From positions 912,277,009 through 912,341,008 of the forward strand of contig NC_081414.1 in the NCBI RefSeq assembly GCF_030272615.1: 64,000 nt of DNA, given 5' to 3'. The translations under genes and the position numbers were made by a program. The notes under the pieces are model-generated. The model was given only the letters and a program-made list of their open reading frames with translations. It did no database searches and was not told the origin of the DNA. This DNA comes from Cryptomeria japonica. Its lineage: Eukaryota > Streptophyta > Pinopsida > Cupressales > Cupressaceae. Positions 58,060-64,000 of the stretch are shown one piece after another (positions within the stretch are counted from its first letter, which is position 1; every line of letters starts with the position of its first letter).

Positions 58060-58440
58060 AAAATCAACAACATGAGAGGAAGACACCCGGTGAGACAAAG
58101 GTTAGGTGGTCTAAAGCGACAAGATTGGTATGTACCCAAATTCCATGTTCACTATTACTGGTGTAATAAGTTTGGACATAGAATTACTGAGTGTAGTTTG
58201 ATGCGTAAGCCCCCTCATAGTTTTGAAAGTAGAAATCTATTTTGTGCACTCTAGGAGAGGAATTTTATTTGTTATTAGTGTAATGGGATTGGTCATAGGA
58301 GTTATGAATGTAGGAGAAGTCTGCCGGTGTCCTACAATAGTTTGTCAATTTCATCTTTCAATGTCAATGTGAAATGCTATCATTGTCAAAATTTTGGTGA
58401 CATTGTAAAGCATTGCAAACTTAGGACATCTAAGCAAAAT
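58060..58440 (+). pseudogene. gag: Three extra zinc-knuckle-like motifs, copia D
   Basis: Motifs close together: WCNKFGHRITEC (about 58160), CYxCNGIGHRSYEC with a stop inside (about 58271) and CYHCQNFGDIVKHC (about 58375; the conserved His is shifted). They lie between Gag coiled coil and protease. Nucleic-acid binding is inferred. One has lost its first Cys to Tyr. Confidence 0.65.
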
Positions 58441-58549
58441 AATTCAGTACCGGATTAGAGACCGAAACCAAAACCTGAGAAGAAAATTGCAGTTGATAAG
58501 AAGAAGGAAGCCAACTAGGTTTGGGTTGAGAAGGATAAGAATGAAGAAG

Positions 58550-59990
58550 AATAAAGTCTGATTGTACAGACCGCCCTACACACAAAAAGAAGAAATTTAT
58601 GGGTTGTAGATAGTGGATGTTCCAATCACATGACCAGAGACAAAAAGAAGTTCATCAATTTTGAAGATTGGAATGGAGGGTCAGTGAGGTTTGGAGACAA
58701 CTCTTCCATCAAGATAAAAGGAAAAGGAACCCTAAATATAGATGGAAAATTAAAAGCACATGATGTATACTATGTGGAAGGACTAAAACATAATTTTCTA
58801 AGTGTGAGTCAGATGTGTGATAAAGGATACCAATTCACATTTGACTCTACCGGTTGTCAGATAAGGAAGGAAAGTATCAAACAAATTGTTGCAGAAGGTA
58901 AAAGGATAGATGGAAATGTGTACAATCTGAAGGAATTCTTTGAATCCTAATGCATGATGGGACAAGTAGATGAGAGTTGGTCATGGCACAACATATTAGG
59001 CCATATAAACTTTGATAATCTGGTTAAGGTGAGCAAGAAAGGCTATGTGAGACATATACCACCAATCATGAAACTGGTAAGCACCTTTTGTGATGAATGT
59101 CTAAAAGGTAAGCAGACTAAGGTAACCTTCAAGACCAAAGAACATAATACCTCAAGGCCCTTAGAACTTGTGCATATAGATATGTGTGGCCCAACTAGAA
59201 CAAGAGCTTTAGCCGGTGAAAGATACTTCATGTTGTTCATTGATGATTTTTCAAGAATGACATGTCTCACTTTTCTACATGACAAATCACAAGCACGTGA
59301 GAGGTTCAAAATATTTTGGAAGATGGTTGAGAGGGAAAGTGGATGCAATATAAAGTGTTTGAGATTTGACTAGGGTGGTGAGTTCACATCAAATGATTTT
59401 GTAGACTACTATGAGAGGCATGGAATCATAAGATAATATTCAGCCCCAAAAACACCACAACAAAATGATGTTGTAGAAAGGAAAAACCGGACTGTCAAGG
59501 AGATGGCAAGAACTATGTTTAATGAGGGGAACATAATAGATATGTACTGGAAGGAAGCAATTCATACTACTTTATATACTTTAAAATGAGTTCAACTGAG
59601 AGCAAATAGCAGAATGAAACCTTATGAATTGTGGTATGACCGGAAGCCATCAGTTAAATATTTCAAAGTTTTTGAAAGTAAATGCTTCATCAAGAGAGAT
59701 GAAGATAGTTTAGGTGGTTTTGATTCTAGGAGTGATGAAGGTATTTTCTTGGGTTACTCTACTCATAGCAAGGCCTATAAATGCTACAATAAAAGAATGA
59801 GAAGAGTCATTGAGAGTGTGTATGTAAGAGTTGATGAAGATTTGCATAAAGGCAAACAAACACAAGTAAATAGGTATGATAATTCATGTGATGAAGATGA
59901 AGTGCAATCAAAAAGTGAACTAGAAGAAGCACCCAACAAGACCCCTAATAGATATGTGTAGAAAAATCACCAGGAAGAGTAGATTATAGG
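58550..59990 (+). pseudogene. pol: Copia D protease and integrase
   Basis: The protease keeps its catalytic DSG (WVVDSGCSNHMT) with VRFGDNSS and GLKHNFLSVSQM. Integrase: HNILGHINF, CDECLKGKQ, first Asp in LVHIDMCGPT, second in RFD.GGEFTS (stop between), Glu in VVERKNRT, then FDSRSDEGIFLGYSTHS. Stops at 58948, 59371, 59434, 59587 and 59959. Confidence 0.87.
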
Positions 59991-61604
59991 TAGTAAAAAT
60001 GATGGTGTGCAGACAAGAAGAAGACTTGCCCAGAACAATGAACAAGTGAATTTATGCCACATGACTGAAATGGAACCCAAGACATTCAATGAGGCCAACA
60101 AAAGTGAGAAATGGATGGATGCTATAGAAGAAGAACTGTAGTAGATTGAAAAGAACAAGACTTGGGAGTTAGTTCCTAGACTAGCAGATAAAAATATCAT
60201 TGGTACTAAATGGGTTTACCAGAACAAGATGAATGAAGAAGCTAATATTGTCAGGCAAAAAGCAAGATTAGTATGCAAAGGGTATTCTCAAGTAGAAGGA
60301 ACTAATTTTGAAGAAACATTTGCATCAATTGCAAGACTTGAGGCTATTAGAATGTTCTTAAAATTCTCTACCTACAAAGGATACAAGGTATATCAGATGG
60401 ACGCTAAATCTGCCTTCTTGAATGACAATTTGGAAGAAGTCTACATAGAACAACTAGAAGGTTTTCTACTGCACAATGATGAAACTTTTGTGTGTCGATC
60501 GAAGAAAGAATTGTATGGTTTAAAGCAGGTTCCAAGAGCATTGTATTCAAGGTTACATAAGTATCTTAAGGAGCAAGGTTTTAGAAGGGGAAGTGTAGAT
60601 AGTAATCTATAGATCAAAGCAGATGGAAATCACATGATTATTGTTGTTGTATATGTGCATGATATAATATTTGGAGGGGACAAAGATACTTTGTGTAGAG
60701 GAGTTTTCTGATCAGATGCAGTTAAAGTTTGAGATGTCAATGCTTCGAGAGCTATCATACTTTTTTGGTTTGCAAATTTCACAGCAAAGTAAATGAATAT
60801 TTATCTCCCAAACCAAGTATGCCAAATATATGTTTAAGAAGTTTCAGATGGAAGAAATCAAACCGGTAAGTACCCCCATGGTGACTAGATGCAAGTTGAG
60901 CAAGGTTGATGAGTCACCGGAAGTGGATTAGGCCTTGTATAGATCCATGATTGGTAGTCTGTTATATCTTACTGATTTGAGACCAGATATGGTGTAGGAA
61001 ATATGTATGGTGGCAAGATTTCAAGCTGTACCTAAACAGTCACATGTGAATGCAGTCAAAAGGATCTTTAAGTATCTACAAGGTAACTTAATTATGGCCT
61101 ATGGTATCCAAAGAAAGGAGAGTTCACCTTACGGGCCTACACTGATGTTGATTGGGCAGGTTGCATTAATGACTAGAAAAGCACAAGTGGTGGAGCATTC
61201 TTTTTAGGTAACTAGTTAGTTTCATGGCACAACAAGAAGTATGATTCGGTCTCCTTATCTACTAAGGCAAAATATATTGTTGCTACTACATGTTGTTCTC
61301 AAGTGTTATGGATGAACCAAACCCTCAGGACATTCATATAGAAATGTCTGACCCTATTTATATCTGGTGTGATAAATCAAGTGCAATCAACATTTCAAAG
61401 AATCAGATTATGCACTCAAGGACAAAGCACATTGCCATAAAATACCATTTTCTCAGGGAGAAGGTTGCAGAGCAAGAAGTAAAGGTAGAATATGTTCCTA
61501 CAAGTGAGAAAGTTGTTCATATCTTCACAAAACCTCTACCGGTAAACACATTTGAGTATCTAAGACACAAGTTAGGAGTTGTCCCACCAGCTTTATGCAC
61601 TTAA
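59991..61604 (+). pseudogene. pol: Copia D RT and RNase H
   Basis: [70 protein letters not shown]. The catalytic box reads YVHD (60652-60663): the first metal-binding Asp is His, so the enzyme is dead even apart from stops. RNase H: IWCDKSSAINISKN, HSRTKHIAIKYHFLREKV and FTKPLPVNTFEYLRHKLG. Frame changes near 60690 and 61090. Confidence 0.87.
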
Positions 61605-62016
61605 ATGTGTATGGAGATCTGTGGTTCAGGGGGAGTTCACAGCCATAATTTTTTGACTCTTGGACCATATGCCAAACACAGGGGGAGATTAGGTGTTTGT
61701 GTGGTAGTACCGACTGGTTTGAGACTTTGAAAAGTTGTCTATTCAATTTGTTTATCTACCAAAGTCACAATTGACTTGACGGGGAGAGTAACTTCATAGG
61801 GGGAGAACTTGATCATCAATCCTTACTTGTGATTTTTATAGTTGTCTATTCAATTTGTCTATCTACTAAAGTTGCAATTGGCCTACCAGGAGAAAGGATA
61901 AAGTGATCCGACCTACCAAAAATTCATGTTTGAGCCCTTTGTCATTATTGTCAAAGGGGGAGAAAGAGCTCAGATTATGAATAATATGTGTTGACATCAA
62001 TGCCAAAGAGGGAGAT
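61605..62016 (+). other. Copia D post-pol region and PPT
   Basis: Non-coding; repeated AGGGGGAG blocks at about 61630, 61680, 61800 and 61957. CCAAAGAGGGAGAT at 62003-62016 precedes the LTR and is the PPT. GTCTATTCAATTTGT with a following TCTACYAAAGT occurs twice. Confidence 0.7.
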
Positions 62017-63280
62017 TATTGGCATTGTGTTGTCATTAATGTCAACCGGTATAGCATGTCACCGGTCTGGGATGTCAACCGGTATTCAAGTTGGAGATTG
62101 TTGTAGGAAAGTTGGAGATTGTTGGCATTGTGTTGTCATTGATGTCAACCAATATACAAGTTTTGATGTTACCGACATGAAAGAAGGAATATTGGAGATC
62201 ATTGACATGTTGATGCCAACTGATAAGTATGTCAACTTGTAAGAAAGCAAAGAGACAAGTTGAATGATTCCTGCTAGATGGAGATGTAGCATAATTTTTG
62301 ATGCCAAGGTTGAAGACTTCCTATGGTAAATCATGAATACCTCTAACTGTGGTTCATGGTTTGGCAAGTGCAGTCTGGGAAAGCATGTCCTAACCGACAA
62401 AACAGAGAAGTGCATGATATTAATGTTAACCGGTAGTATGTTTGGTTAGTGACCAAGTTTAAATAGACATAATCAAGTGAGTCAGATGTCGACAAAGATA
62501 ACACGTGGACTCTAGGTGGCGAACATGCAATGGTAGGTGGATTGTGTATCAGTGAGGTAGTTGTTGATTAGGTCGATATTAAATGTCAACTGCAAAAATC
62601 ATGGATCGATTGCAGGAGATTTCAGCTCAAATCAAATTGAAAGGAAATAGTTAGATCATTTATTGTGGTCAACAAAATCAAAGCCAATGAACAAGATCCA
62701 GTTTGCTAAATATAGTAAATGTGTGTTGGAAGGATCAAGAATAGGGGTGATGATTGATTTATTGCAGGTTGTCAATCTCAGAAATGAGATCTGGTTTGAT
62801 TTGATATGGACTGTGGTCAATGAAGAAAACCCTAGGAGCGTAAAGTTTGAATTTCTATTTTGGCGGGAAAGCAGGAGTATAAATGTGCAGATCCAAGATC
62901 TAAGATGATGATGGAAGTGTGATTATGCTAGACAAGAGTTCATCAGTGTGAACACATAGAGATAAATATTGAAGCGACTGAGTGTTGGAAGAAGAAGAAC
63001 AGACAAGGAAGGTGTAACCGACAAGGGTTAAGGTAACTAATAAACTATTACGAAGCATAACAATTTATTAAACCGACAGAGACTGAACCGGTAAGGTAGC
63101 AACAAAGAGTGAAAGAGAGCATAGTGAGTATCAGAGGAGGTGTGACAAGGTAGAATCTAAGTAGAAGAGAATGGAGACAAAGAGAACTGTGATCTGGTAA
63201 AGAAGAAGCAGTGTGACTGAAAACAACTCAACTGGCAAAGAGAATTGTTTGCAGCGGTTACAAAACACATTTGTAACAAG
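62017..63280 (+). repeat. Copia D 3' LTR, cut by another LTR
   Basis: Starts TATTGGCATTGTGTTGTCAT. A copy of this start recurs 103 bp on at 62120 (TGTTGGCATTGTG), a local tandem duplication. From 63082 it matches the 5' LTR remnant. It is interrupted at 63280 (TTGTAACAAG), where TGTTAC begins. Confidence 0.82.
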
Positions 63281-64000
63281 TGTTACTACTTACTAAGTTG
63301 CCATTCATTTTTTTTCCAAAGTCATTCTATATAATCTAGTCGGTTACTACTACCGAAATATTCAATCAATAAGCACAGAGCAGTTGGTTATAGAAGAAAA
63401 TAGTCACAAAGCCTAGTATACATCGAGCTGTCTACCGAGTAATACTCTATGTCTACCGAGCAACAAAAATGATATATCGAGTTAACACACACCGAGTGAA
63501 ATGTGTTACCAAATTCATTGAACCTAGACACACATGGGAAACATGTTACAAGATTGAGGAACAAAGAACCGTTATCACATTGGAAATTACACTTAAAGAT
63601 TTTGTATGATCTTGAGGTCATCTATCCAATGAAATATTTTGTATGGTTATTCATTCGATAAATCATGTTTGTAAGATCAAAGCAATGAACAAATCACCAA
63701 CATAAGAGATCTATTTATACAACATGAATTAAGGATCAAAGATAGAGGGATATATGAAGCAAGACATGTGTGATAGATAAGGAAGCACTAAGTATTGTGA
63801 CTGTTAGAGACACAGAGGTCATTGAGAAGGATTTCAGAGAACAGTCAAGGAACAGAGTAAACATAAGGGTTTACCGAGTTACTTTATGGATTACTGAGGT
63901 AGGCTATAAGCAAGGTAATCTCATTTTGAGCACATAGAATCTTCTATAACATTTCAGATGTGAAGTTGCAGGTATTTGTAAAGATTTTATTGTAAGATTT
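63281..64000 (+). repeat. LTR of the family in F, running off the window
   Basis: Aligns along 720 bp with the minus strand of 48874-50065 (TACCGAAATATTCA, GAGCTGTCTACCGAGTA, ACATAAGAGATCTATTTATA, GAGCACATAGAATCT). A TATA-like CTATTTATACAAC lies near 63709. It starts TGTTAC as the F insert does. The 3' part, and whether it is solo or a full element, are outside the window. Confidence 0.83.

Larger units (their letters stand above)
55737..63280 (+). mobile_element. Ty1/copia element D
   Basis: Contains the right part of the 5' LTR, PBS, gag, extra zinc knuckles, protease, integrase, RT, RNase H, PPT and a 3' LTR cut at 63280 by another LTR. Its RT, integrase and gag differ clearly from A and C, so it is another lineage of copia. 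The left part of its 5' LTR is missing because copia C lies there. Confidence 0.85.

Overview
The window is plant nuclear repeat DNA with no convincing host gene. The organism is most likely a seed plant with a very large genome; a conifer or other gymnosperm fits the LTR families and density, but that is inference. Nearly all recognisable coding sequence belongs to retrotransposons, and nearly all of it is broken by stops and frameshifts.

Left half (1-33.1 kb) is a nest that can be unpicked by target-site duplications (TSDs) and reading frames. A minus-strand LINE-type ORF1 (DUF4283-like domain plus zinc knuckle) is split into 1-311 and 32779-33116 by Ty1/copia element A (312-32778, +). The 5' LTR of A is split by a Ty3/gypsy element of the Tat lineage, B (1002-25635, +; LTRs both 1493 bp; TSD GTATG). 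The pol gene of B is split by a 6.2-kb non-coding LTR element (11004-17228, minus; LTRs about 2.34 kb; TSD AAAGG). The RT gene of A is split by an 806-bp solo-LTR-like insert (29871-30676; TSD GAACC). Removing the pol-splitting inserts with one TSD copy restores the frame.

Element B holds the most interesting system. Between pol and the 3' LTR it carries an antisense plant mobile domain (PMD) gene that appears to have its own TATA box (23771-23780), a 25-codon first exon, a GTAAGT donor, a 1036-nt intron and a T-rich acceptor joining in frame to the PMD exon. The intron carries an array of about 23 TAGCGCAT-type motifs, read in the direction of the antisense gene. Two further arrays, read in the sense direction, fill the leader before ORF1/gag. 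A second, diverged Tat-like element, E (42379-47478), shares the arrays, a conserved leader block and the small ORF before gag.

Right half (34.8-64 kb): a LINE ORF2 C-terminal remnant with a LINE-like 3' end (34830-40388); AT-rich DNA with an (AT)n tract and a tRNA-headed SINE-like element whose 3' end resembles that LINE; element E with a 464-bp solo LTR in its LTR; a minus-strand gypsy gag-protease remnant F with a 1192-bp solo LTR inside its protease; a 5'-truncated copia C whose 3' LTR abuts the truncated LTR of copia D; and the start of another LTR of the same family as the one in F, running off the window.

Together the elements encode the usual set (Gag, protease, integrase, RT, RNase H), but no intact autonomous copy is present. 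The only non-standard cargo is the antisense PMD gene, the G-patch domain after the B protease and the ORF before gag.
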